From: Flavobacteriales bacterium
GTDB lineage: Bacteria > Bacteroidota > Bacteroidia > Flavobacteriales_F > PHOS-HE28
Assembly (NCBI GenBank): GCA_016721005.1
Contig: JADKJM010000009.1
Coordinates: 1-64,000 of the forward strand
Reading direction: 5' to 3'
Length of the DNA: 64,000 bases
The notes below the pieces were generated by a model that saw only the letters and a list, made by a program, of their open reading frames with translations, was not told the DNA's origin and did not search any database. A program made the position numbers and the translations under genes. Positions 9,083 to 17,888 of the stretch are shown here, in pieces (within the stretch, counting starts at the first letter, position 1; every line of letters begins with the position of its first letter).

Positions 9083-11731
9083 ATGATCCGTTCCTTCTCC
9101 CTGGCCATCACCCTTGCGCTGGTCACCAGCAGTTCGCTGGTTGCGCAGTTCACCATTCCCGACCCGGCCTTCGCCACTCGCTTGAGCGTGATCGTGCCTG
9201 CTGCCATGAGCGGTGGCGTGCTGGACACCGCGCACCCGAGCGTATTGGCCTTGGACTACATGAACGTGTCCGGCGCAGGGATCTACGATCTGGACGGTAT
9301 CCAGTATTTCACCGCGCTCCAAACATTGGTGTGCAGCAACAACTACCTCATCACATTGCCAGCGCTTCCGGACGCCATCGTTCAACTGGAGTGCGAAGGG
9401 AACGACCTGGTGAGCTTCACCTCCTTGCCCGCCAGCCTCATCCACTTGAATTGCTGGAACAACCAACTCATTTCGCTCCCTGTCCTCCCGCCAGCGCTGG
9501 AATGGCTCAACTGCTATGAGAACCAGATCAGCACCTTACCGGCATTGCCCAACAGCCTTACCCAGATCGCGTGCAGCGACAATGCGCTCACGGGTCTCCC
9601 GACGCTTCCGCTTTCGCTGGATCGCTTGCTCTGTTTGAACAATCCATCCATTGGGACCATGCCCGCGCTGCCCCCTGCCTTGACCAACCTGAGCTGCGCC
9701 AACAATGGCCTATCGGTATTGCCGACGCTGCCTGCCGGTCTGGTGCAACTGACCTGCGACAACAACTCCATAGCCGTGCTGCCGACATTGCCAGCGGGCC
9801 TGATGGAGTTGCGTTGCGATGGCAACGACCTCACGGATCTGCCGACGCTCCCATCCACGTTGAAGACCTTGTACTGCTCGCAGAACCTGCTCACCGCTCT
9901 GCCCGCATTGCCAACTTCGTTGCGCTACCTCACCTGTTTCAACAACGTGCTTGGTGGCCTGCCGGCTCTGCCGAATGCGCTGCGGGTGTTGGAGTGCGCG
10001 AACAATCCCATCGGCGTGCTGCCCACGCTCCCTGATTCGCTCACCAACCTCTACGCCGCGAACAACGGGCTCACTGGTTTGCCCACCCTGCCCGATACGC
10101 TCTTGTCGTTGTTCTGCTTCGACAACGAGCTGACCAGCTTGCCCAGCCTGCCCAACTACTTGTACCTGCTGAACTGCAACCTGAACCAGATCTCCGACCT
10201 GCCCACACTACCCGGCAGCTTGCAGTACTTGCAGTGCAAGACCAATCCCATCAATTGCCTGCCAATACTGCCCAATTCGTTGAGCTCCATCGTGTGCAAC
10301 GAGACCGGCCTGACGTGCCTGCCAAATATCCCCACCGCGTACGATCCGATAGCAAGCATCCTTGGCTTTCCGCTCACGGTGTGCAATGTGCTCTCGCCCT
10401 GTCCCTTTGGTGGTGAAGCCATCACCGGCAGCGTGTTCAACGATGCCAACGGCGATGGGGTGAAGGATGTGGGTGAGTCCGCCTTTTCCAATACGGTGAT
10501 CGAGGCCCAACCCGGCAGCTACCTCACCGCACCCGATGCCGTGGGCAACTACGTGCTGCCCATGGATACCGGCACCTTCGTAATGGACGGGCAGGACGTG
10601 CTCTATCATCTGCGCACGACGGCCGCAGCGAACATCACGCTCGCCCCATCGCAGATCGACTCGTTGAACGACATCGGTTACCAGGCCATTCCCGGCATCT
10701 ACGATCTGGTCGCGCATCTCACCACGATGCCCGCACGGCCGGGCTTCGACAACAACGTGTACATCACCGTGGAGAACATCGGCACCGAGAGCACGGTGGC
10801 GGCACTGGACCTCACCTTCGACAATGTGCAGACCTGGGTGGGCAGTGGCATCGCGCCGGATACGCAAACCGGGAACAATGCCACGTGGTCGCCGATGATC
10901 GCGGCAGGCAGCTCGTGGGGCATCGCGGTCACATTGAACACATCAAGCGCCACGCTGATCGGCACACCGCTGATGCACACGTTCACCGCCACACCCAGCG
11001 TGCAGGATACCACGCCGGCAGACAACACCATTACCTGGACCGGCATGGTGGTGGGCGCTATCGACCCGAACGACAAGCAGGTCGTTCCCGAGACGATGAC
11101 ACCCGCGCAAGTGCAGGCCGGTGAGGCACTGGAATACACCATCCGGTTCCAGAACACAGGCACCTTCCCGGCCACACGCGTGATCATCACCGATACGTTG
11201 AGCACTGATCTGCTATGGAACAGCATGGACCTGGTGAGCAGTTCACACACCACGCATTGGTACATCCACCAAGGTGTGCTGCATTTCGTGATGGACCCGA
11301 TCCTGTTGCCCGACAGCACGAGCGACGAAGCCAACAGCCACGGCTACGTGAAGTTCCGCATGAAACCGGTGAGCACATTGATGAACGGTGCGCAGATCCT
11401 CAACGTCGCCAACATCCACTTCGACTTCAACGAGCCGGTGATCACAGCACCGGCCGTGTTCACGGTGGATGCAAGTGTTGGTATCGCGGCGCTGCATGAG
11501 AACGCCTTCCGGTGCTATCCGAACCCGGCGCATGATCAGATCAATGTGCAACTCGACCAACCGGGAGCACTGCTCGAAGTGCGCGCATCAGATGGGCGTA
11601 TCGTGATGGCGCAACGTGTGGTCGGTACACAAGCCATGCTGCACATCGGCGACCTTGCCAATGGACCCTATTGGGTCAGCATCCTTGATGCGTCCGGAAC
11701 GCGCGGTGTCCTTCGTTTCGTGAAGCAGTAG
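9083..11731 (+). CDS. T9SS-secreted leucine-rich-repeat protein (IpaH/YopM-like repeats)
   Basis: Start set at ATG 9083, which opens a signal peptide (MIRSFSLAITLALVTSSSLVAQ); the frame extends further upstream but antisense to the kinase gene. Seventeen LRRs of about 21 residues follow, with the pattern LPxLPxxLxxLxCxxNxLxx and Cys at nearly every C position. After the LRRs comes an SdrD-B-like domain (ITGSVFNDANGDGVKDVGE). A conserved Bacteroidota beta domain (DPNDKQVVPE...LEYTIRFQNTGTFPA...NVANIHFDFNEPV) and a T9SS type A sorting domain (FRCYPNPAHDQINVQL...LRFVKQ) close the protein. The product is 882 residues. LRRs of the P-P type usually bind proteins; the partner is unknown. It is divergent from the kinase gene, 217 bases apart. 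Confidence 0.92.
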   Translation: MIRSFSLAITLALVTSSSLVAQFTIPDPAFATRLSVIVPAAMSGGVLDTAHPSVLALDYMNVSGAGIYDLDGIQYFTALQTLVCSNNYLITLPALPDAIVQLECEGNDLVSFTSLPASLIHLNCWNNQLISLPVLPPALEWLNCYENQISTLPALPNSLTQIACSDNALTGLPTLPLSLDRLLCLNNPSIGTMPALPPALTNLSCANNGLSVLPTLPAGLVQLTCDNNSIAVLPTLPAGLMELRCDGNDLTDLPTLPSTLKTLYCSQNLLTALPALPTSLRYLTCFNNVLGGLPALPNALRVLECANNPIGVLPTLPDSLTNLYAANNGLTGLPTLPDTLLSLFCFDNELTSLPSLPNYLYLLNCNLNQISDLPTLPGSLQYLQCKTNPINCLPILPNSLSSIVCNETGLTCLPNIPTAYDPIASILGFPLTVCNVLSPCPFGGEAITGSVFNDANGDGVKDVGESAFSNTVIEAQPGSYLTAPDAVGNYVLPMDTGTFVMDGQDVLYHLRTTAAANITLAPSQIDSLNDIGYQAIPGIYDLVAHLTTMPARPGFDNNVYITVENIGTESTVAALDLTFDNVQTWVGSGIAPDTQTGNNATWSPMIAAGSSWGIAVTLNTSSATLIGTPLMHTFTATPSVQDTTPADNTITWTGMVVGAIDPNDKQVVPETMTPAQVQAGEALEYTIRFQNTGTFPATRVIITDTLSTDLLWNSMDLVSSSHTTHWYIHQGVLHFVMDPILLPDSTSDEANSHGYVKFRMKPVSTLMNGAQILNVANIHFDFNEPVITAPAVFTVDASVGIAALHENAFRCYPNPAHDQINVQLDQPGALLEVRASDGRIVMAQRVVGTQAMLHIGDLANGPYWVSILDASGTRGVLRFVKQ

Positions 11732-11810
11732 GCTCGGGCTGGATCCTTCCGCACCCGTGCGTGGGTGTGATCCAATGGACTACGGGACTGGACTACGGGA
11801 CTGCGTCCCG

Positions 11811-12081
11811 GCTCAAGGCCAATGTCATTAAGTTAAGGGCTAAAGGCCTTGGGCTTCCCAAGCACCCCCTCTCTACGGACGTCACGCCGGAAGATCCGCG
11901 AAGCGGGCTATCCCGCCCGGTCATCCCCTCCTCGTCAGGGACGGGCTGCGTCTCACAAAGGCGGGCACCTTCTCCATGGGGCATTGGTGAGACACCGGAT
12001 ACCCTCCTGCCGTCGGGTTCCGGTGTGACGCCTACCGGGAACGGGACTTCCCCTTAACGTAATGACATTGGGCTCAAGGCC
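11811..12081 (+). repeat. 271-bp intergenic element with inverted-repeat ends (MITE-like)
   Basis: Bases 11818-11839 (gccaatgtcattaagttaaggg) and the reverse complement of 12051-12072 differ at two of 22 positions. Both are bordered on the outside by gctcaaggcc (11811-11820 and 12072-12081). The interior has no supported gene. Similar gctcaaggcc/ggccttgagc words occur in the gap near 18235, which suggests a dispersed repeat family. It fills most of the gap 11732-12223; the remainder shows nothing recognisable. Confidence 0.55.
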
Positions 12082-12223
12082 GGGATGACGCGCCGCAGTG
12101 ACGGCACCCGCCCCCCCCAACGCCAAACAGCCCCCGGCGATCACGCGGAGGCTGTTCAGCTTGGATGTGGGGGTGGCCGGCTGGCCACCTGGCGTAGCGC
12201 CATGAATGGGAACGCGGGGGGCC

Positions 12224-12838
12224 TTAGGCCGCCCGGTTGGTCACGATCTCGCTGGCGGGTCCTACGCCGGCGGCGCCAAGCGCCACCACGTAGAAGCTGT
12301 ACACCTTCCCCCGCTCCAGGCCACTCACGCGCAAACGCGCGCGAGTGCTGGCACCGGCTAGGGTGAACTTGGCCGCGGCCGGATCACCTTCTCCCACGAA
12401 CACGTGGTAGATGGTGGCTCCGGCAACGTGCCGCCATTTGGTATCCACGCAACCTGCAAAGCCGTCCGCGTACATCGCGCGCATGTTCACTGGAGCTTCC
12501 AGGATAATGGGCGCGGGTACGTTTACAGGCTCGAAGCCGCTGGTGATCGCTACTGCGAGGTCCGTGCCCGACGTGAAGTTCACGTAGGCGCACAGCGCCG
12601 TGAGCAGGTCGCGCACGCCCACCAATGCCAGGTCCCTGGCATCAATGGCCGCATGCGCGCCGCCCTCGGCTTCCGCATTGGCGATCCTCAGCACGTCGAT
12701 GGCCGCAGTAACCGAGGGGAGTGTGGGGGTGGGTGTGAGGAAATTCGCATTCCCCGTCATCCGCTCCACCACGAATTCGCCCTTGGCGACCATCTGCGTT
12801 GCGTTGAGATCGTGAAGATCAGCCTTTACTAGTTTCAT
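12224..12838 (-). CDS. Hypothetical protein with a C-terminal fibronectin type III-like domain
   Basis: 204 residues without a signal peptide. The N-terminal half is helical and Ala-rich (VTAAIDVLRIANAEAEGGAHAAIDARD...LLTALCAYVNFTSG). The C-terminal ~80 residues have the beta-strand pattern of an Fn3 fold (RHVAGATIYHVFVGEG...LERGKVYSFYVVALGAAGVGPAS). I recall similar cytoplasmic-looking proteins in Bacteroidota, but no function is known to me. Codon use (high GC3) matches neighbours, and the antisense frames look like shadows. It stands alone between two repeat-rich gaps. Confidence 0.7.
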   Translation of the reverse strand: MKLVKADLHDLNATQMVAKGEFVVERMTGNANFLTPTPTLPSVTAAIDVLRIANAEAEGGAHAAIDARDLALVGVRDLLTALCAYVNFTSGTDLAVAITSGFEPVNVPAPIILEAPVNMRAMYADGFAGCVDTKWRHVAGATIYHVFVGEGDPAAAKFTLAGASTRARLRVSGLERGKVYSFYVVALGAAGVGPASEIVTNRAA

Positions 12839-13096
12839 AACTCGTGCAGGTTAGTCTTCCGCTGCTGCATGCAAGCGCACCTGATCAGGGGTTGCTTGCA
12901 AGGGTCGTACGTATTCGAGTTCGTCAGCATGACTCTTGGCGCGCATGTCCGTTGGTGGACACCATGGCCATGGCTGTGAATCGGAACAGGGGGACTCCTT
13001 GGTTTTGGCAGCGTATCAACAACCGCGTCCAGCAAGGGGTTGAAGAGGTTTCCTTGGGCGGCAGCCAGCAGGACCCCCGTCCATTTTTAACACTTT

Positions 13097-13338
13097 CCGG
13101 TACCGGAAAAATGTTTTCCGGTACCGGGTTGGATCTTTCCGGTACCGGGTTGAACTTTTCCGGCACCGGGTTGAACTTTTCCGGTACCGGGTTGAACTTT
13201 TCCGGCACCGGGTTGAACTTTTCCGGTACCGGGTTGAACTTTTCCGGCACCGGGTTGAACTTTTCCGGTACCGGGTTGAACTTTTCCGGTACCGGGTTGG
13301 CGGATCCCGGCACCGGACTTTCCCTATCCGGTTCCGGG
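13097..13338 (+). repeat. 21-bp tandem repeat built on the palindrome ccggtaccgg
   Basis: About ten units of ttttccggYaccgggttgaac, flanked by degenerate units (ccggtaccggaaaaatg, atcccggcaccggac, ctatccggttccggg). The Y position alternates T/C over most of the array, which gives a 42-bp higher-order period. Each T unit holds a perfect 10-bp palindrome. Both strands remain open because the unit is a multiple of three (FSGTGLN forward, NPVPEKF reverse), so the open frames are not evidence of coding. The rest of the gap 12839-13437 shows no gene. Confidence 0.85.
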
Positions 13339-13437
13339 TTTCGGGGGAACGGAGCCCGGAACATGGTGAATACCGCGGTTGAAAAACCCCCTCGCAGCGG
13401 TTCCGGAACCACCGGTCCGCGCTATTCCTTCACAGGC

Positions 13438-14058
13438 ATGTTCATCGGGTGGGTGGGCGTGGAAACCATGTGGTGCATGGCACCCCCTCCGCGTATGGAC
13501 GCATTCCTCTATTACGATGACACGCTCCGCGTTCACCTCCCCTTGCGCCGCGCCTGCTTGCTGGGCCAGCGCCGCATGCACAGCGAGTTGCGCACGCTGA
13601 TGGAGCAGCCCATCGCCTACAACCAGCTCGAGAAGTACTACGCCAACCTCTACCGCCTGAAGCTGGCCAAGCGCATGTGGGACATGGACCACCGCCGCGC
13701 GCAATGGCGCGAACAATGCATCCACCCACACGTCCACGCCTTCCATAGCGCCTATATCCACCACGCCATAAAGCCCCTGAACGGCCGCACGCGCGTGGCC
13801 GGCAAAGCGCCCCTGCGCCCGCACCACGGACTTTGCCACGAACCCGGCACTTTGCGCGTGCGCCTCCTTATGCCCGATGTGGACGGCACCTGCCTCTGCA
13901 ACGAGCCTTGGCAGCTCTACGCCAAGTGCTGGGTGCCCCGGCCCGCTACCAACCCGCTTACCATGGTCCAGCCGCCGCTATGGACCATGCTCGGTGCGTG
14001 GCACGGCGCACAACGCGTGTGCGATGGGGAGTGGTGGTATTGTGAGGGGGTGGTGTGA
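13438..14058 (+). CDS. Hypothetical protein, no recognised family
   Basis: The frame is open far upstream through the 21-bp repeat. The part with protein-like composition begins at ATG 13438 or at a later Met (MAPPPRMDAFLYYDD). It is rich in Trp, His, Cys and Met, with a helical centre (LRTLMEQPIAYNQLEKYYANLYRLKLAKRMW) and a C-terminus holding WQLYAKCW and GEWWYCEG. The antisense frame is a low-information shadow. No family or motif is recognised, and the start is uncertain. It is convergent with the XRE gene. Confidence 0.45.
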   Translation: MFIGWVGVETMWCMAPPPRMDAFLYYDDTLRVHLPLRRACLLGQRRMHSELRTLMEQPIAYNQLEKYYANLYRLKLAKRMWDMDHRRAQWREQCIHPHVHAFHSAYIHHAIKPLNGRTRVAGKAPLRPHHGLCHEPGTLRVRLLMPDVDGTCLCNEPWQLYAKCWVPRPATNPLTMVQPPLWTMLGAWHGAQRVCDGEWWYCEGVV

Positions 14059-14091
14059 GGAGGCTATGAGCCCTTCCTCCCCTTCTCGCGA

Positions 14092-14307
14092 TCAGCGAAC
14101 CAAGTTCGCAAAGTGATCTATTGTCATGTCCATATGGTGGGCGATCAGACAAGCCTCCGAGAACCGCAGTGGCCTCCCTAAGTCGCTTTCGATCCGTGCA
14201 AGGCGCTTAGGGCTGATGCCCGTGCGCGCCGCCAATTGCTCTATGCTCAGGTTCTTCTGCGTGCGCAGAACGGTGATGCGTTCTCCAAGCGTGTTTCCCT
14301 TTACCAT
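14092..14307 (-). CDS. Small XRE/Cro-type helix-turn-helix regulator
   Basis: 71 residues that form a single HTH_3 domain: LGERITVLRTQKNLSIEQLAARTGISPKRLARIESD, with the second and recognition helices at about residues 21-40. A short C-terminal tail follows. Proteins of this size act as repressors of phage or plasmid modules or as antitoxins. No phage genes are nearby. It is transcribed away from the DUF4160-DUF2442 pair at 14661; a regulatory link is possible but unproven. Confidence 0.82.
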   Translation of the reverse strand: MVKGNTLGERITVLRTQKNLSIEQLAARTGISPKRLARIESDLGRPLRFSEACLIAHHMDMTIDHFANLVR

Positions 14308-14645
14308 CGTGGTTCGCCATGGCGCCCGTGATCATGGTGCTACGGCAGTACGAACTTATGCGTCGGTGTCCAATGCAAGACAGGCCGCTGCTGAGATGGA
14401 GCTGGAAGAGACCAACTCTTGACCGCAGGGTCCGCACCTTACTCGCGCGCAACACCACACGCATGCGAGACCCTTCGGAGGTTTTCGTTAGTGGTGGCGA
14501 TGCCGGATACCCTGCGAGTATTAAAACGTGCGCAACTGACCGTGGTGCGGTAGCGGGGAAATCGTATCATCAAGGGGCATCCATGGTGCAGGGTCCACTT
14601 CGTGAGGTCCGATAGGCATCGGACCTGCCGAGGTTCAAGCGCTCG
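14308..14645. other. Gap without a supported gene
   Basis: 338 bases between the divergent XRE and DUF4160 genes. Short open frames here lack family features. No clear hairpin or repeat was seen. Confidence 0.5.
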
Positions 14646-14653
14646 TATCTTTG
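14646..14653 (+). promoter_or_regulatory. Bacteroidota -7 box for the DUF4160-DUF2442 pair
   Basis: TATCTTTG matches TAnnTTTG exactly and ends seven bases before ATG 14661. The predicted transcription start falls at or next to the start codon, so the mRNA would be leaderless or nearly so. No convincing -33 TTG was found. Confidence 0.55.
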
Positions 14654-14660
14654 GAAAGCG

Positions 14661-14903
14661 ATGACGCCCAAGCCCCTGCTGGAAGATGGTTTCAGCTTCT
14701 ACTTCTTCAGCAACGAGAACGCCGAGCCACCGCACGTACACATCAGCAAGGGTGATGGACGCGCCAAGTGGTGGCTCACGCCCGAGCCGCGCGAGAAGTA
14801 CTCCTATGGGTTCAATGCCGGACAACGCCGCCGCATCAAGCAACTGATCCAACAACACCATGCCTACCTCCTCCAAGTCTGGAAAACGCACTTCAACGCG
14901 TAG
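14661..14903 (+). CDS. DUF4160 domain protein
   Basis: 80 residues, full domain length. Family features are FSFYFFSNENAEPPHVHISKGDGRAKWWL with the conserved PPHVH, followed by a helical C-terminus (GQRRRIKQLIQQHHAYLLQVWKTHF). DUF4160 genes are repeatedly found next to DUF2442 genes, and the pairing resembles a toxin-antitoxin or two-subunit module, though no biochemical function is established to my knowledge. Here the downstream DUF2442 gene overlaps it by 44 bases, so the two are translationally linked. Confidence 0.85.
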   Translation: MTPKPLLEDGFSFYFFSNENAEPPHVHISKGDGRAKWWLTPEPREKYSYGFNAGQRRRIKQLIQQHHAYLLQVWKTHFNA

Positions 14904-15303
14904 CACCGATGTCCGCTCGGACGATCAGTTGGACCAATTGATCCATGAAGGTGGCCTGCGCATTACGGATGTAGAGCCGCTGCCGCATCAAGGCTTGTTG
15001 GTAGTGATGCTGAATTCCGGCGCGCCGCTGATGGTGCGCACCGCGCTGTTCCCACGGCTCGCCAAGGCCAAGGCGGAACAACTCAATGCCTGGGAGCTCA
15101 TCGCTGATGGTACTGCGATCGGCTGGCACAGCTTGGACGAGCACCTCTCCCTGAAAGGCTTCCTGCTGACCGAGGTGCGCAACGAAGTGATGGACCGCCT
15201 GCGGGCGCAATTGGCGCAACGGCCATCACCGAGCAAGGGCGCCGGGCGCCGGCCTGCCACCCGATCCGCAGCCGCAAAGCGCAAGGCCGTAGAAGGTCGT
15301 TGA
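14860..15303 (+). CDS. DUF2442 domain protein
   Basis: 147 residues. The DUF2442 core occupies residues ~25-115 (LRITDVEPLPHQGLLVVML...AWELIADGTAIGWHSLDEHLSLKGFLL). The C-terminus is unusually long and basic (SKGAGRRPATRSAAAKRKAVEGR region), as expected for nucleic-acid contact. ATG 14860 lies inside the 3' end of the DUF4160 gene. It is the second gene of the bicistronic pair. Confidence 0.85.
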   Translation: MPTSSKSGKRTSTRSTDVRSDDQLDQLIHEGGLRITDVEPLPHQGLLVVMLNSGAPLMVRTALFPRLAKAKAEQLNAWELIADGTAIGWHSLDEHLSLKGFLLTEVRNEVMDRLRAQLAQRPSPSKGAGRRPATRSAAAKRKAVEGR

Positions 15304-15356
15304 CCTGAAGACCCTGCCATGGCAATAACGCTGTTCGTCTTCATGGTTTTAGTTTG

Positions 15357-15747
15357 TCAGGGTGAAACATGTATGAGGACAATGGGGGGTAAGGCACCCA
15401 TCGGGGAAGCTGCACGTAATGTGTATACACCTGCTGGCAGGCTCTGTGCAAGAACCTCCACAGACCGCTGGCCGGGGATGAGCTTGCCACGCCATGCGGA
15501 GCGCCCAAGCTGGTCGAACAATTCTATGTCAACCGGTCCAGGATAGCTCCTATCGAAGATCACGGTGCATCCTTCAATGAAGGGCACCGGATACGCGCGC
15601 ATGTGCCCTCCACCCCAAGGCTCGGCCATTCCGGTACCAACACCACAATCCTCCGCAGTGTAGGAAACGCATACATCATCGAAGTATACGTATGCAGCTG
15701 GAAACGTACCATTCGGGTTGAGCAACTCGAGCGTGATCAGCGAATCA
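15357..15747 (-). pseudogene. 3' part of a T9SS cargo gene interrupted by the IS4-like element
   Basis: Reading minus from the insertion gives ITLELLNPNGTFPAAYVYFDDVCVSYTAEDCG and then a T9SS type A domain (MRAYPVPFIEGCTVIF...LPAGVYTLRAASPMG...LIHVSP-stop). The 5' part is at 17168-17795. Removing the element and one copy of the 14-bp repeat joins ADSLI to TLELL in frame and restores a 334-residue protein. Bases 15734-15747 are the left copy of the target repeat. Confidence 0.9.
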
Positions 15748-17167
15748 GTAGTGTCCGGGGAAACTCGTCAAGGTTGGTTGAGATAGGATAAAGCCCTTGG
15801 CAGGCGTATACCGTTTGCCAAGTTGTTGAAGGCAAGCCCCCCTGTGTGTTCAAAGCGATAGCTGTAGGCTAAGCTGCGGAGATGGCTCCGGAGGCTTGTA
15901 GTCGATCAACGCTCGGTCCGGATCGCGCAGGAACCGGAGCACATCGATGTAGGTGTGCAGGTGGATCCGCAGTAAGGAGGCTACACCGGAGAAGGACCAA
16001 CGGCGTGGGCCGGTCAGATGAGCGCGGTCGCGCACGATCGTCACCAGCAGATCAGCGATGAAAGCGCACCAGATCTGGATCTTGATGGCGTTGGGCGAGT
16101 CTCCCAGAAAGTCGCGCAGGGGGTAGTTCTGCTTGATGCGTTTGAAGAGCATCTCGATGTCCCAGCGTTGGCGGTAGATGCGCGCCACGGTGGTGGGCGA
16201 CCACTTGGTATTGTTGGTCACAAAGCGAAAGATGCGGCCGCTCTCCTTGTGGTGATAGTGGACCACGCGGGCCGCCAGGAGCGCTTGCCCGCGCCGAGGC
16301 GCACAAGCTGTTGGGCGATGACCCCGGCGACGCGTTGGGCATCGTTCACCGGCAGGTGCTCGCGGTCCTTCACCACGGCACCCTCCTGTAGGCGCGTAAC
16401 CCAAAAGACCCCCTGCTTGTCCCATGCGGCCCACTGGGCGTAGTTGGTATAACCCATGTCGAAGACCACCACCGAACCCCTACCAGGGGTACTCGTGCCA
16501 TGATGTGCTTGTCGTTGCGCTTGCCTTCGGTGAGGTCGATGAAGCAGGGGACCTGCTGGTCCACACGCATGACCACATGGGCCTTGGCGCCACCCTTCTT
16601 ACGCCCGTTGAGGCCGAAGGCACCGGTGCCTTGGAGCACATCACTGAACAGGGTGATCGTGGTGCTGTCCAGCACATGCAAGCGGCCCAAGGGGACCGTC
16701 CTTACGCCGTCGGCTGTCCGGGGAATCCCCGTAGTAGCGCCGGTAAAGGCCGTGGAAGAGATCTGAAAAGCGCCTCGGTGCGGCGCTTGTTGGCATCGGC
16801 GAGCGTACTGCGGCGTGGGTTCTGCTTCAGGCCAAGATGCCGCAGGCGCTGCTGGCAGGCTTGCAGACCGGTCACCAGTTCGCGCAAGCCGGTACAGCCC
16901 ATGTAGATGGCCGAAAGCATGGTCACCAGATGGTCGTAGGTGAAGAGGGTCTTGCAGTACCGGTCCGCTTGGTGCTCCTTGGCCAACCGGTCAACCAGGT
17001 TCTTCGGATCAACTGAAGCAACTGAGAGAGGACCGGCTGTCCGGTAAACAGGCTACCTTGGCTCATGTGTTCGGCTCTTGGCGTTAGACACCCTGAACCT
17101 ATACACTGGTGGGGGACTCCGGTCCCCTTCCTTTTTGCCCTCAATCAGGAACTTTACCGGACACTAC
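15748..17167 (-). mobile_element. IS4-family insertion sequence with DUF4372-type transposase
   Basis: The 1420-bp element is bordered by tgatcagcgaatca on both sides (15734-15747 and 17168-17181). Its ends read gtagtgtccgg inward from each side. Because the target itself begins tga and ends tca, the true boundary is ambiguous: a longer inverted repeat with a 6-12 bp duplication fits as well as 11-bp ends with a 14-bp duplication. The transposase is on the minus strand and frameshifted. The element interrupts a T9SS cargo gene in the same orientation. Confidence 0.9.
15850..17066 (-). pseudogene. IS4-family transposase (DUF4372 + DDE), multiple frameshifts
   Basis: The N-terminus MSQGSLFTGQPVLSQLLQLI plus HQADRYCKTLFTYDHLVTML is the DUF4372 domain. 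The DDE residues can be placed at LHVLDSTTITLF, VVVFDMGYTNY and YRQRWDIEMLFKRIKQNYPL, the last being the Y-R-E-K signature of the IS4 family. About four frame changes are needed (near 17000, 16760, 16490 and 16290) to join the pieces into a product of roughly 405 residues. Every catalytic motif is conserved, so the shifts may be assembly errors in a multicopy sequence. Confidence 0.85.
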
Positions 17168-17795
17168 TGATCAGCGAATCAGCGAAGAAGTTACCCAGCA
17201 CCACATATTGGTAGGCTGAATCCGGCACTGATATACCACTGACCTGATACCATGCGGAGGTGTCCATCGGCGCGTAGGACATGTACACCGCCGCGTTGTT
17301 CGGCAATGGTGACAAGCCATTTTGCAGATAGGGGGCCATTGTGAACCGCAGCCCTACTCCTTCCATTGACCAGCGCATATCCTCCAGCACTCCCCCCGTT
17401 GTGGGCGACACCTTGAAGGAAATGTACACGGGCACGCCACGCTGTAGTGGCTCGGCGAGCATTGCCCCAAGATGTTCCCGCGACTGCCCACCAAATAGAT
17501 TCTCGGTCCAGAGATACCCACCTGTGTACGCATCCCCAGTAGCAGGTTGCTGCCATCCGAATGCATTCAATGGTACACCAAGTAACTCCGATGCAATGCC
17601 GACGGAGTCGGCGGTGTCGCATCGATTGAAATAATCCAGCGACCCACGATAACTACTCCACCCTGTTGCCCGGTTCACTTGGCTCAAGAAATCCGGGCAC
17701 TCCGTATACTCCTCAAAACTCCCGTTCTGCACCAGATTCTGGGCGCTGGCCGCAAGGCCAAGCAAAAGAGCGGTAAGCAAGGAGGCGGTCTTCAT
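17168..17795 (-). pseudogene. 5' part of a T9SS cargo gene interrupted by the IS4-like element
   Basis: ATG 17795 opens a signal peptide (MKTASLLTALLLGLAASAQ). The mature part begins NLVQNGSFEEYTECPDFLSQ, a motif common at the N-terminus of Bacteroidota envelope proteins with a galactose-binding-like fold, and continues with DYFNRCD and GDAYTGGYLW. The frame runs 14 bases into the element and stops at 17154 after SSVR. The truncated product lacks the whole T9SS domain. An 8-bp tandem repeat lies about 95 bases upstream of the start. Confidence 0.88.
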
Positions 17796-17888
17796 GGCAC
17801 AAGAGTTTGATGCCAAGAAGATACGCCGGAACCGCCGTTCCGCTGCTTGCGGGAAAAGAAGGCTGCTACCTTGTTCGCCCCAATTACC

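Noticed and set aside
12924..13412. Minus-strand frame with NPVPEKF repeats
   Set aside because: Produced by the 21-bp repeat, which is open on both strands; no start context or flanking domain.
13324..13839. Minus-strand 171-codon frame
   Set aside because: Ala/Val/Gly-rich shadow typical of the complement of a high-GC gene; the plus frame has better composition.
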